Of a stretch of 64,000 nt of DNA, positions 57,001 to 64,000 are shown piece by piece. The position numbers and the translations under genes are program-made. This DNA comes from Heligmosomoides polygyrus polygyrus (Eukaryota; Nematoda; Chromadorea; Rhabditida; Heligmosomidae): NCBI GenBank assembly GCA_947396885.1, contig OX377205.1, positions 61,228,969 through 61,292,968 of the forward strand, written 5' to 3'. Below the pieces are notes generated by a model. It saw only the letters and a list, made by a program, of their open reading frames with translations, ran no database searches and was not told where the DNA came from. Each line of letters begins with the position of its first letter. Position 1 is the stretch's first letter.

Positions 57001-57301
57001 TGCCGACGGAATCCATCGCCAGTCGGCCACTCGAGCCAACACGATCGCCTCCGGACTGTTAGACGGTAGGATGGGAGAGCCCGACCAGTCGGCCTCCCCG
57101 CTGGCCACCACCGCACCGTCAGCCCAGCGCCAGTGTGTTGGTGACGACGACACTCCTAAGATTTGCTTGGACGTGGCGGCAACGAACAACAGGAAATGCT
57201 TACCGATCCAGTAGAAATCCTTCTGGCGCGTAGACGCCGTGAGAGCTGCGCGGAGGCCGCGTTGGGCAGTGTCGCCGATCTTCATAGGCAGTGTTGCACC
57301 C
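49622..57301 (-). CDS. Selectin-like membrane protein: C-type lectin, three sushi domains, TM, tyrosine tail (5' incomplete)
   Basis: Nine exons with matching phases: 57301-57204, 57155-56967, 56779-56674, 56604-56388, 53866-53767, 53709-53536, 53474-53329, 53273-53081, 49806-49622 (stop TGA at 49624-49622). About 469 codons. Domain order: C-type lectin fold (missing its first half), three sushi/CCP modules, one transmembrane helix, and a roughly 140-residue cytoplasmic tail. Lectin plus sushi repeats plus a single TM is the layout of selectins and of Drosophila Furrowed; a cell-surface adhesion or recognition role is inferred from this. Five introns are 48-187 bp (three of them 55-61 bp); the two large ones (2.5 and 3.3 kb) are filled with transposons. 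Sushi modules 1 and 2 are completed only across splice junctions, which strongly supports the model. Confidence 0.85.
50537..51612 (+). pseudogene. Mariner (SETMAR-like) remnant, several frame breaks
   Basis: WWEVDPRQTVREATRHFGV, STISRHLNSIGKVK, then after frame changes KWIFYNNHRRSAQ, MPKPSPHPKK, DNARPHASKIAVQKLNELE. The right terminal repeat ends ATGCAATGACCTAA before TA at 51611-51612; the left end is lost or too diverged. Antisense to the host gene, inside its last intron. Confidence 0.8.
51613..52258 (+). mobile_element. 3' end of a LINE-type element with (AATA)n tail
   Basis: The tail at 52229-52258 (AATAAATAAATAAAAG) and the preceding text resemble the 3' end of the CR1-type element at 11.7 kb. 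No RT motif is visible here, so the 5' limit is uncertain. Confidence 0.4.
52718..52985 (-). mobile_element. tRNA-derived SINE, copy 8
   Basis: AATCAATCCCTTTTGGAATG, GCGCCACGCATCC and GAATGCGTGTTTGGTC blocks, diverging towards the head. Confidence 0.6.
53081..53273 (-). CDS. Cytoplasmic exon, proximal tail
   Basis: TCTTTCAG acceptor; HPAQFGVGGAPPGLIYVTPS, MVYYASSVPF, and LKQLPNGNIQATLPL before CTAG/GTTCGT. Proline- and tyrosine-containing, no membrane segment. Confidence 0.75.
53329..53474 (-). CDS. Transmembrane exon
   Basis: A juxtamembrane stretch LRELRTESKESHAG is followed by GMAALGIVLGSVLLLVVF, a single membrane helix, then basic RFSRTTKS on the inner side. Type I topology is consistent with extracellular sushi modules. 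The donor AAG/GTGGGC is weaker than average; phase 0 fits the next exon. Confidence 0.85.
53536..53866 (-). CDS. Sushi 2 (second half) and sushi 3 exons
   Basis: Exon 53866-53767: IEYECLSGWKLIGDG, CQYDGNWSGTAPYCK, ending in phase 1. Exon 53709-53536: VDCETPPPIPNGQVSL, YSCLDGYRLIGHHSV, CSARGAWEPAIPVCY, again phase 1. Each sushi shows the four-Cys pattern. The intron between them (53766-53710) is 57 bp with a TTTTTAG acceptor. Confidence 0.88.
54016..54061. repeat. (TA)n microsatellite
   Basis: About 22 TA units, uninterrupted. Confidence 0.9.
54913..55055 (+). mobile_element. tRNA-derived SINE, copy 9 (3'-truncated)
   Basis: Head TCGCAGTCGGAGGAGG and AACGATCGAATCCTG (box-B-like, near-canonical), then CTCTGGGAAGGATATAACAC. 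No tail. Confidence 0.65.
55268..55995 (-). pseudogene. Penelope-like 3' fragment interrupted by a MITE
   Basis: KYIGETG (GIY-YIG core; 55990-55960 region) is separated by the MITE at 55792-55960 from RGLLTSPLGKHM and TILAITEDTPARKTSKAF, which align in order with the GIY-YIG tail of the 44-46 kb element (RGILTNPLGKHK, TILTIERDISSRK). The 3' end carries the TCAGGCCTCTGAAGGCGACG segment related to the terminal motif of the larger copies. Only the endonuclease end survives. Confidence 0.75.
55792..55960. mobile_element. MITE with long inverted ends (GATTCATCAA family), copy 2
   Basis: 169 bp. Ends GGGGACGGATTCATCAACGA and its complement TCGTTGATGAATCCGCCCC; about 33 bp pair. Same outer GATTCATCAA core as the 39.37-kb copy with a different interior. 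Confidence 0.8.
56011..56308 (+). mobile_element. tRNA-derived SINE, copy 10
   Basis: Nearly full length and close to copy 3: GAGCGCAGTCGGAGGAGGCG head, GGTTCGGATTTCC box B, TTATCCTTATCC tail. Confidence 0.85.
56388..56779 (-). CDS. Sushi 1 and linker exons (56779-56674, 56604-56388)
   Basis: SCTFPGISEASRVSF...IYSCEIG joins YELYGDHERLCDETAQWSG and TIPKC across a 69-bp intron, completing a sushi module with four cysteines and the W before the last Cys. A 20-residue linker (ELEATPKVELMYNKEPF) follows, then the start of sushi 2 (KCDSLEVWRGG). The exon ends GGAAATGAG/GTAGCC in phase 0. Confidence 0.85.
56967..57301 (-). CDS. Lectin-domain exons (57301-57204 and 57155-56967)
   Basis: First exon: ATTCCAG acceptor, then GATLPMKIGDTAQ and FYWIG before a GTAAGC donor. 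Second: CTTAG acceptor, then VSSSPTHWRWADG, DWSG, and NVWNSFLCQS before a GTGAGT donor. FYWIG, WRWADG and W.....FLCQ are landmark positions of the second half of C-type lectin domains; the E/N calcium-binding pair is not obvious (SNSPEA), so sugar binding is uncertain. The intron is 48 bp (57203-57156). The exon upstream of 57301 must end in phase 2 and supply the first cysteines. Confidence 0.8.
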
Positions 57302-57359
57302 CTGGAATGATCGAGGCTCTCAGCTTATCGTCCGCATTTTGCATGGAGCATCAACGAAG

Positions 57360-57493
57360 GGCCCCGTTTATACTTCCGACGCCGAGCGACGCGATCGCAC
57401 GTATAGTGCCCAAATTGGTCAATCGCGTCGCTCGATCAATGTGGCCACAATACGTGGCGTCGCGTCGCTCGGCGTCAGAGTATAAACGGGCCT
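57360..57493. mobile_element. Short foldback/MITE just upstream of the lectin exon
   Basis: 134 bp with inverted ends GGCCCCGTTTATACTTCCGA and (reverse complement of the right end) GGCCCGTTTATACTCTGACG; both continue GCCGAGCGACGCGA. The middle also carries GCGACGCGAT and ATCGCGTCGC. It lies about 60 bp from the acceptor at 57301. Confidence 0.75.
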
Positions 57494-57539
57494 AAACACA
57501 AGACCGATTGATGAGAAGACAAACGCTGGGATACAAACC

Positions 57540-57600
57540 GGCATCGAACCCGCATCTTCGCCGTCCGCACCATGAGCTTATGAACCACTCAACTAGTGCA
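57540..57600 (-). repeat. tRNA-like sequence
   Basis: Minus strand: box A TAGTTGAGTGG (57595-57585) exact to consensus, box B GGTTCGATGCC (57550-57540) one mismatch, 45 bp apart. No clear cloverleaf. Confidence 0.5.
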
Positions 57601-57751
57601 CGCTTCGGATGTATGAAGTTTCGAGGATATTTCCGTCTGGATCTGCTAGAACTCGTGTTAAGCGGGAAGAATGTTGCTCTCAAACTAATCAGGGAGCCTA
57701 ATGAAGTGACCGCGGAGTTTTTAAATTGAACTATTCGGAATTCAAACAAAA

Positions 57752-58440
57752 AAGGTTCCCAACTCAAGGTGAGCTTTTGCGATGCTATTTTGGCAGGATG
57801 TACGGCCCTGTGAGCGGAGTCCAGATTCACATTTAGATTTTACTGAACGCTTGTTTAAAGACCGGAAAAGGAGGTCTGAAAGCGTGCGCGCAGTTATCAT
57901 AAACCCCCACGACACCTAACGAGATGTGCCTCGGCGGCGCAGTTTGTAGGAGGGGCGCCTCATAGGAGCACACCGGAGGGGTTTGAACTTCAAATCCGCG
58001 TACTGCTGAAGCTTGCAAATATTAGTGTGTTGTTATTACGCTTTCTCATAATCACAGGAGTCAATTCTATACCATCAATGCTTACAGAGAAGGCTGTCTA
58101 TTTGCGTCTTCATATGCGCTAGTTTCCCAACAATGCCTATCTGCACCATATCATTTCTCTGGAAATAAAAAGTCCTGTCTTTTCTTCCCTTTTAGCCAAC
58201 AGCTATGGTACAAATCTATGAAACAAGTAAAACACAAGCGCTTGTCATACCAACAGCATCTTACAAAAGCCAGTGAGGGACAGTCTTCTCCCTGACAAGG
58301 AAAGACAACTTCTTCTTCGTTGAAGGCGTAATCCGTGGGTGTAGAGAAAGGTCCTGGGTGAACATCGACGTACCCAGCTGCCACCCACGCGTATGACAGA
58401 CATAGAAAGGTCCCATTTTCGTTGCCAGACGTTCAACAGC
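57752..58440 (-). mobile_element. Relative of the 40.8-kb tRNA-like element, single arm
   Basis: Shares CTCAAGGTGAGCTTTTGC, the GCGCAGTTATCATAAACCC end, a tRNA-like CCTCGGCGGCGCAG unit and GGCTGTCTATTTGCGTCTTC with 40646-41270, but has no inverted second arm. The minus strand (58384-58151) encodes FPCQGEDCPSLAF, RLCFTCFIDLYHSCW. LCxxCFxxYH resembles the C-terminal zinc region of piggyBac/IS4-type transposases; this assignment is tentative. Confidence 0.5.
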
Positions 58441-58699
58441 CAACCGTCTAGATGGGGCTTTGCCCCAAACCCGGAGAATAGAACACCCCGAGCGTCTTCA
58501 TTGTCCTGATTAGGCCTTCTCTCGTTCATTACAGTAACAAAACTGATTTTGCTATATAGAATGGTATAGCAGAATACGGTAGGGCAAAAACTTCAAAACT
58601 GCTCCTATGCTGCCACACCCTCTACTGCACGCACGTGATTCATTCTCTGAAGTACTCGTTCTATTTATTAATTATGGTCCCCTTTAATGATTCTATTAC

Positions 58700-59090
58700 T
58701 GGACGCTTTACTGAACCCCCTTAACTGGTGTTCCCTTTAGTGGCTTCCTTACTCGTCCCCCCTTGACTGGTTCTTCACTGGTACCCCAGTTATTGGTCCA
58801 CTTCACTGGACCGCCACCCTCCTTCATCGCTTCCCATTACTGGTCCCACCTTCACTGAACCTCTCCCCTCCTTCACCGGTCCCACCCTCACTGGTCCTCC
58901 TTTTACTGGTCCCTCTTCAGTGGTTCCCCTTTATTGTCACCCTTTTCCGGTTCACCCTTCACTGGTCCCCCTCCTTTTCGTCGGTCCCTACTACTGCTCT
59001 CACTTTCACTGGTCCCCCTTTATTGATCAACTCTTTCATGGTCCCTAGTCCATCCTTCACCGCTCCCCCATTACTGGTCCCAGACTGACT
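58700..59090. repeat. GGACCAGT-type degenerate minisatellite
   Basis: Repeated TTCACTGGTCCCCC-like units (about 14-17 bp) on the plus strand, the complement of the GGACCAGTAAAAGGGG units at 33.26-33.44 kb. Confidence 0.7.
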
Positions 59091-59094
59091 GGTA

Positions 59095-59460
59095 ACACGT
59101 CGTCTGAATCCGGACAGGCCTTTCGCGACATCATTAACACCTCTTCTGAACCCAGGCACCTGAGTCGGTGACATGTCTTCTCAAGCCGGACGTCCCTTGC
59201 CTGACATCAGTTACACGTCTTCTTAACCCAGACACCCCTTGCGCGACATCGGTGACACCTATTCTCAACCTGGACGTCCTGACATTGGTGACATGACTTC
59301 TAAACCCAGACGCTTGTTGAACGATGTCGATAACACCTCTTCCGAATTCGGACGCTCGCTTTCACGACGTTGATGACACATGTTTGGAACTCGGACGCCC
59401 TTTGCGTGACATCGGCGACACGTCTCTGACCCCTCTCAAGACGACGTAGGTGACACCACA
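59095..59460. repeat. 42-bp minisatellite array
   Basis: About eight degenerate units around GACATCGGTGACACGTCTTC, TGAACCCAGACGC. Adjoins the GGACCAGT array as in the 33-kb region. Confidence 0.65.
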
Positions 59461-59515
59461 CAACTACAACCCCCACCTGTCCCCACACTTCCTCCCAACT
59501 ATGTATACTTATGCC

Positions 59516-59700
59516 CTCGCGAAACTTTCGAATATTCGAATGGTTTCGAATACCGAAAATTTTCAAGCATTCGAAATCGAATATATTCGAAAAACGTGGT
59601 TTTTCTGAATATTCGGATTCGAATACATTCGAAAAACACGATTTTTTGAATATTCGAATCCGAATATTCGACTCGAATATTCGAATTCGAATGAAAAATC
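59516..59700. repeat. TTCGAATATTCGAA satellite, block 1
   Basis: AT-rich tandem units of about 41 bp built from self-complementary GAATATTCGAAT cores and AAAACACGATTTTTT spacers. Same family as 63690-63998. Confidence 0.8.
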
Positions 59701-60372
59701 AGGATGCTTGATAGTCATGATAGACGACAGCCAAGAAGGAAAAGTGGAAGCAATACATAATGGATCCCTTCCTAGTTAAGCATGAGGTTTTTATCGACAG
59801 GCCTCTCATAAACCCCCTTGTACATTGTAAAAATGAGGTGGAGAACTTAGAGTCAAAGGGCTTATGGAAGCGTCAAAATTTGTTGTTTGCTGGAACACGA
59901 ATTCTTCTCCAAGGAGTACTTGTATATTGTAAAGTGCTCCTCATGGGAAATAAATGAAAGGTTTTCAAGACATTTTAAGGCGACACAATCAGGTTCAGTC
60001 ACTGTAAGCCTGGAGGTCACTTCAAAACGATCATTTTTGGAATTGGTGGCTGACTGACTGTTCAAGAACTTTCATGAAACAATGCTTCCGCATAACGGCA
60101 GCTAATGACGGTCTGAAAAAAGAAATATATGTAAATCTGTAGCAAATCTCTCCTGCTCTTCTAAAAACGTGAAATATCACACTATAAATTTTGCGGCCAC
60201 AAAATGTATTATAGGTAGCTAGGAATATATTAGCCATAAGGAGCGGTCTCACTTCTTTCTGGTGATTGATCGAAGTCAGTGGTAGAAACAGATATCTCTT
60301 ATTTGCGAAGAACTTGTGAATGTAACTGTTCTCCAGCCAACATATTGCTTATTGATTAAGCGGTAAACTGAA

Positions 60373-60470
60373 CAAAAATCGATCGATAAATAACAGCCAA
60401 TCGATCTAGTACACCGCCTCCCAAAAATCGATCGATAAATAACAGCCAATCGATCTAGTACACCGCCTCC
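60373..60470. repeat. 49-bp tandem duplication
   Basis: Two identical copies, 60373-60421 and 60422-60470, starting CAAAAATCGATCGATAAATA. Followed by a repeated GGCCGACATAT (60490-60512). Confidence 0.9.
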
Positions 60471-60643
60471 CTTTTGTGAAGTCTGCCATATGGCCGACAT
60501 ATGGCCGACATATACACGCGGCCCCCACCCCCAATGGTCAACTTACAGTTAAGATCGGTTAAATCGATCGATAACAGCACGGTCGAAAAAAAACAAGTCT
60601 ATGCACTGTGCAACTGTAAAGGAAGAAAGAAAACAATAACGTA

Positions 60644-60826
60644 GGTACTAAGCGGGCTGGTGTCCGCTGCACACCGGCAAGGTATCTTAAAACGGGTAAG
60701 TTAGACCAGCCAGACCCCGGAGTTTCGTCACATGCCTAGGTCTGTGCTCTCCTCGCACAGAAACCATCTTTATGTGAGTCTTCTACGACCATGGGCAGCC
60801 TCGCAGCACCAGCCCGCTAAATACCA
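60644..60826. mobile_element. TIR element of the TACTAAGCGGGCTGG family, copy 3
   Basis: 183 bp; ends GGTACTAAGCGGGCTGGTG and (reverse complement) GGTATTTAGCGGGCTGGTG, interior GCCGGCAAGGTATCTTAAA and CCCCGGAGTTTCG. Confidence 0.65.
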
Positions 60827-60884
60827 TCACGTTTTTTAACCGTATGGCTTGGACAAAAATGTGTCTTCCCGTTACTGTACGTTT

Positions 60885-61131
60885 CCATGGGTATGGAATC
60901 ACAGCAGGAGGTGCAGGCTGTCGCGTCCCAAACAAAGGCTATTGGTTTGGATCCCGCCCAGCCCAAGCAAGCCTTGCAGGGTCACTGAACTACTACCAGA
61001 ATTTCTTTTGAAGGATAAAGCAGTGACCTGTACATCGGCTGGCAAGCGCAAGTCATTGTTTAGGCCAAATACGCATTCGAATTGCCTCCAATACATCAGT
61101 AGACGTAGAATGCGCGCTGAATCTCAAAAAC
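60885..61131 (+). mobile_element. tRNA-derived SINE, copy 11
   Basis: GCAGGAGGTGCAGGCTGTCG, TTGGTTTGGATCCC, GGATAAAGCAGTGACCTG and AGGCCAAATACGCATTCG. The tail is replaced by unrelated sequence. Confidence 0.7.
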
Positions 61132-61199
61132 GGCCGACCAATGAAGAAGTTCACCTCATAAAAGACTGTCCGGAAACTTCTCAGCGTTTTGTGTTACTA

Positions 61200-63208
61200 C
61201 TAGGCTGTTCCATAAGTCCCCGCCGTTTTTTCAACGATTCATTGCAGATTTCACCGACCGTCTCTTGCATTGCTGTACAGCTCTCGAAAGAGAATGATTT
61301 GCTCTATCAGAGCATAAAATGAAAAGTGAAAAAGTAGCCACTTGCGCACTTCTTCTCTCCGCTTAGGTTTGGAATTTTTTGCGCAGTTTTTTATAGCATT
61401 TGGAAGACAATGTTCTGTACTGCAGAATATATGTTAGTGCTATTTGCTCATTTGTCCTTTATTGATTTTTAGGTCATCAAATTGGGACGTCCGAAGGAGG
61501 ATGGTTATTTTTGCTGACAGCTCCTGCTCTGTGGTTGGACTTCTTTGCTTGGTGTTACTATGTCGCTCGGTGGAGAATGTCTTGCTCTATAAGAATCTGC
61601 GTCGCTTTTATTGATTTCTGTCGAATATCAGCACAATGCCAAAAAGAGGAAAATCGGCTTCGCCAACAACTCCTCCTTGTTCAGCCTACCTTGCTCAGTT
61701 TTATATGACATTCGAAAGTGGGTATCTCGTTCTACCAAATTATATGATTTGTTTTTCGGCCATTTAAATTTTTGTTAATTTTCAGGTCATCAAAATGGAG
61801 CACTGCGTGGTCTACAAGGATGAGCACTTCTGGCACCTTCTTCTCTTTGTTTCCAACCAGAGTTCTAGTGCGGCTAAGGCACGAGAACCCTGGCTGACCG
61901 TGCAAACACTATTTTCCATCGCCACTTACAATTCTGGGCAAAAATCGTTGAATATGTCCGTTTGGAGAATGATGACGGACAAGCAGGCCGGCAGCAGTCG
62001 TCACTCGCCGGATCCTGATGTTCATTCACGAAGATATTCAACGGTTTTTCACAGAATTGTAACTGGCGATGGAAAATTGTGTTTCTACGGTTAGCCAGGG
62101 TTCTATTGCCTTAGCCGCACTAGAACCCTTGTTGAAAGCAAGGAGAAGAAGGTGCCAAAAGTGCTCATCCTTGTCGACCTGGCAGTGCTCCATTTTGATG
62201 ACATAAAATAAGCAAAAATTTAAATGGTCGAAAAACAAATCATACAATCTGGTAGAACAAGATATCCACTTTCGAGTGACATATAAAACTGAGCAAGAAG
62301 GACTGAACAAGTAGTTGTTGGTGAAGATGATTTTTCCCTTTTTGGCGTTTTGGTGATATTCGACAGTAACCAGCATGAGCCAATAAACGGTAAAAATAAA
62401 TCTTCTCCTTCGGACGTCCGCATTTCATGATCTTAAAGTCCATAATGAACGAATGAGCAGATAGGACCAACACGTATTCTGGTAGTACAGAACGCTGTCT
62501 TCCAAATGCTTTGAAAAACTGCGCAAAAATTCCGAACCTAAGCGGAGAGAAGCGACTGCGCCGATGGCCTCTTTTTCACTTTTTCATTTTTCACTTTAAC
62601 GATCTAAAAATTGACGTAATTCAGGATAAAAAAGAAATGCAATATAGCTCTATTGGAGCAAATCATTCTCTTTCGAGAGCTTTATAGCGCTACGCAAGAG
62701 ACCGACGGTGCAATCTGCAATGAATCGTTGAAATGATATAAATGTAAATGATATATAATAAATGAAATCGAGATGCACCAAAATTTTCGTCACCTTCAGA
62801 CAGTATTGATCAACAGAAGAGGCCCGATTCTTTGGCACGATAACGACCGCCCACACGTTTCACAAATCACTATTCGAAAATTGAAAGAATTAGGGGTTGA
62901 AGTTCTGCCTTACCCGCCATATTCTCCAGACCTCTCATTAACCGTTACCACCTTTTCAAACACTTTCCGAAACTTTCTTGCTTGTAAACCTTCACCAATC
63001 AGGAGCAAGCCGAAACAGCTTTCAGGGATTTTGTCGAATCTCGACCACCTAATTTTTTCGCTGATGGAATAGGTCAAGTGCTGGCCCGTTGGCAAAAGCG
63101 TGCTGAGACTAACGGTGCATATTTCGATTAAATCCGATAAGATTTGAGAAAGTTATGGCAGTTCGTAGTGAAGCACTCAAAAAGCGGAAAACTTTCCGCA
63201 CAACCTAA
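61200..63208 (+). mobile_element. Mariner foldback element
   Basis: TA flanks (61198-61199 and 63209-63210). Ends CTAGGCTGTTCCATAAGT and (reverse complement) TTAGGTTGTGCGGAAAGT. Inside, 61210-61945 and 62038-62740 are inverted copies of a mariner 5' half, each with the first catalytic block (RIVTGDGK on the plus strand near 62060; RIVSGDGK-like on the minus strand of the left arm). The 3' half (HDNDRPH, YPPYSPDLS; 62773-63130) follows once. Confidence 0.75.
62773..63130 (+). pseudogene. 3' half of a mariner transposase
   Basis: LINRRGPILWHDNDRPHVSQ carries the second catalytic D (HDNxRPH) and LPYPPYSPDLS begins the third block, but the SD of the D34D triad is lost (SLTVTT) before frame disruption. 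Confidence 0.8.
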
Positions 63209-63210
63209 TA

Positions 63211-63397
63211 ATACAGCTTTCGCGGAACCGTAGTTGTAGAAACGAAAACCGGAAGGAGAGCATTCAGCGACCACGGAGGAGCAGAAGAGCACGAGTAGCG
63301 AGTTGAAAATCACAAGACTGACTCCATAAGGCACCGCTCTGCACAAGGAGACATCGCACTTGGCACAAGAGAAGCGCCCGTTGAACCTCACTCCCAT
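63211..63397 (-). CDS. Candidate signal-peptide exon (possible 5' end of the lectin/sushi gene)
   Basis: After GTGTCTGCAG a minus-strand ATG at 63397 opens MGVRFNGRFSCAKCDV, then a hydrophobic core VSLVIFNSLLVLFCSSVVA with a plausible cleavage before ECSPSGFRFYNYGS. The frame reaches the mariner end at 63208 (GCTGTAT/TA). It is the right strand and position to be the first exon of the lectin/sushi gene, and CSPSGF is compatible with the start of a lectin domain, but no exon linking it to 57301 was found. It could belong to another gene or be chance. Confidence 0.4.
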
Positions 63398-63689
63398 CCT
63401 GCAGACACTTAATGACCTGGTGGTCTCAAACTCCTAACTGCAGCGTGAAGGACAAGTAGCGTCAGTTTGAGACATCGTTAGAATCATCATTTTCAAGTTT
63501 TTTCCGCAGTTGAGAATTCCTACTCTTCCTCGGCCGCTTTGCAGTAGTGACTAGAATCGACGAGGCGCTATCATAACAGAGATTTGATTCACAGAGAGAA
63601 CCGTTTCGGAGAACCTATTTACCCGAAAAACCAAACACGCCCTTTCAGTACGCCGTTATGCAAATTCTCGTTGGGCATTTAAATGACAC

Positions 63690-63998
63690 TTTTCGAATAC
63701 TCGAATAATTTTGGCTTCCTGGGAAATCTTGAGTATTCGAACGGTTTCGAATACCGAAAATTCTCGAGCATTCGAAACCGAATATATTCGAAAAACCCGA
63801 TTTTTCTGAATATTCAACTTCGAATACATTCGAAAAACACGATTTTTTGGATAATCGAATTCGAATACATTCAAGAACGCGATTTTTTGAACATTCGAAT
63901 TCGAATACATTCGAAAAACGCGATTTTTCGAATATTCGAATTCGAATATTCAAATTCGATTGAAAATGATTCGAATACCTATTCGAATGGGTCATTCG
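63690..63998. repeat. TTCGAATATTCGAA satellite, block 2
   Basis: Seven or so degenerate units of about 40 bp (TTCGAATACATTCGAAAAAC, GCGATTTTTCGAATATTCG). Runs to the window edge. Confidence 0.85.
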
Positions 63999-64000
63999 AG

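Noticed and set aside
59095..59460. CRISPR array
   Set aside because: Units are degenerate, contiguous 42-bp repeats without unique spacers, in a eukaryotic context.

Overview
This is eukaryotic (animal) genomic DNA, most likely from a parasitic nematode of the strongylid/hookworm type. The case rests on three points: very short introns (55-61 bp) with TTTCAG or TTTTTAG acceptors beside kilobase introns full of transposons; a gypsy-type LTR element, Penelope-like, CR1-like, RTE-like and mariner elements typical of such genomes; and an RTE remnant whose wording resembles strongylid RTE elements as I remember them. The species is an inference. No bacterial genes, operons or CRISPR arrays are visible.

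Host genes are sparse, and the ones I can support lie on the minus strand. At the left edge (1-1849) are two phase-matched exons of a Gln/Ala/Tyr-rich low-complexity protein that runs out of the window. Between 57.3 and 49.6 kb nine phase-matched exons build a selectin-like membrane protein: the C-terminal part of a C-type lectin domain, three sushi/CCP domains, one transmembrane helix and a tyrosine-bearing cytoplasmic tail. A signal-peptide exon at 63.4 kb may be its 5' end, but the first half of the lectin domain was not found. A mariner sits at the end of that candidate exon.

The rest is mobile and repetitive DNA. 2-24 kb holds SINE copies, a dead CR1-type LINE (9.9-11.76 kb), an RTE remnant (15.0-15.7 kb), LTR-like promoter repeats (18.2 and 20.6-21.06 kb) and a Harbinger-like MITE. 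24.16-31.88 kb is a young, nearly intact gypsy element with a 1785-codon gag-pol and an unassigned accessory reading frame behind a splice acceptor. 32.5-37 kb is minisatellite and composite repeat DNA with a near-intact mariner (34.2-35.5 kb). 39-42 kb holds a MITE, a mariner fragment and an inverted-repeat element with tRNA-like ends. 42.4-46.8 kb is an inverted pair of Penelope-like elements with a 200-N gap. 46.9-48.5 kb is a second inverted-repeat element with tRNA-like arms. 58.6-64 kb is satellite DNA and a foldback mariner.

Eleven copies of one tRNA-derived SINE are scattered over the window on both strands. The strongest candidates for something undescribed are the gypsy accessory frame, the inverted elements whose arms carry pol III box A/box B motifs, and the inverted Penelope pair in which both copies share the same inactivating lesions.
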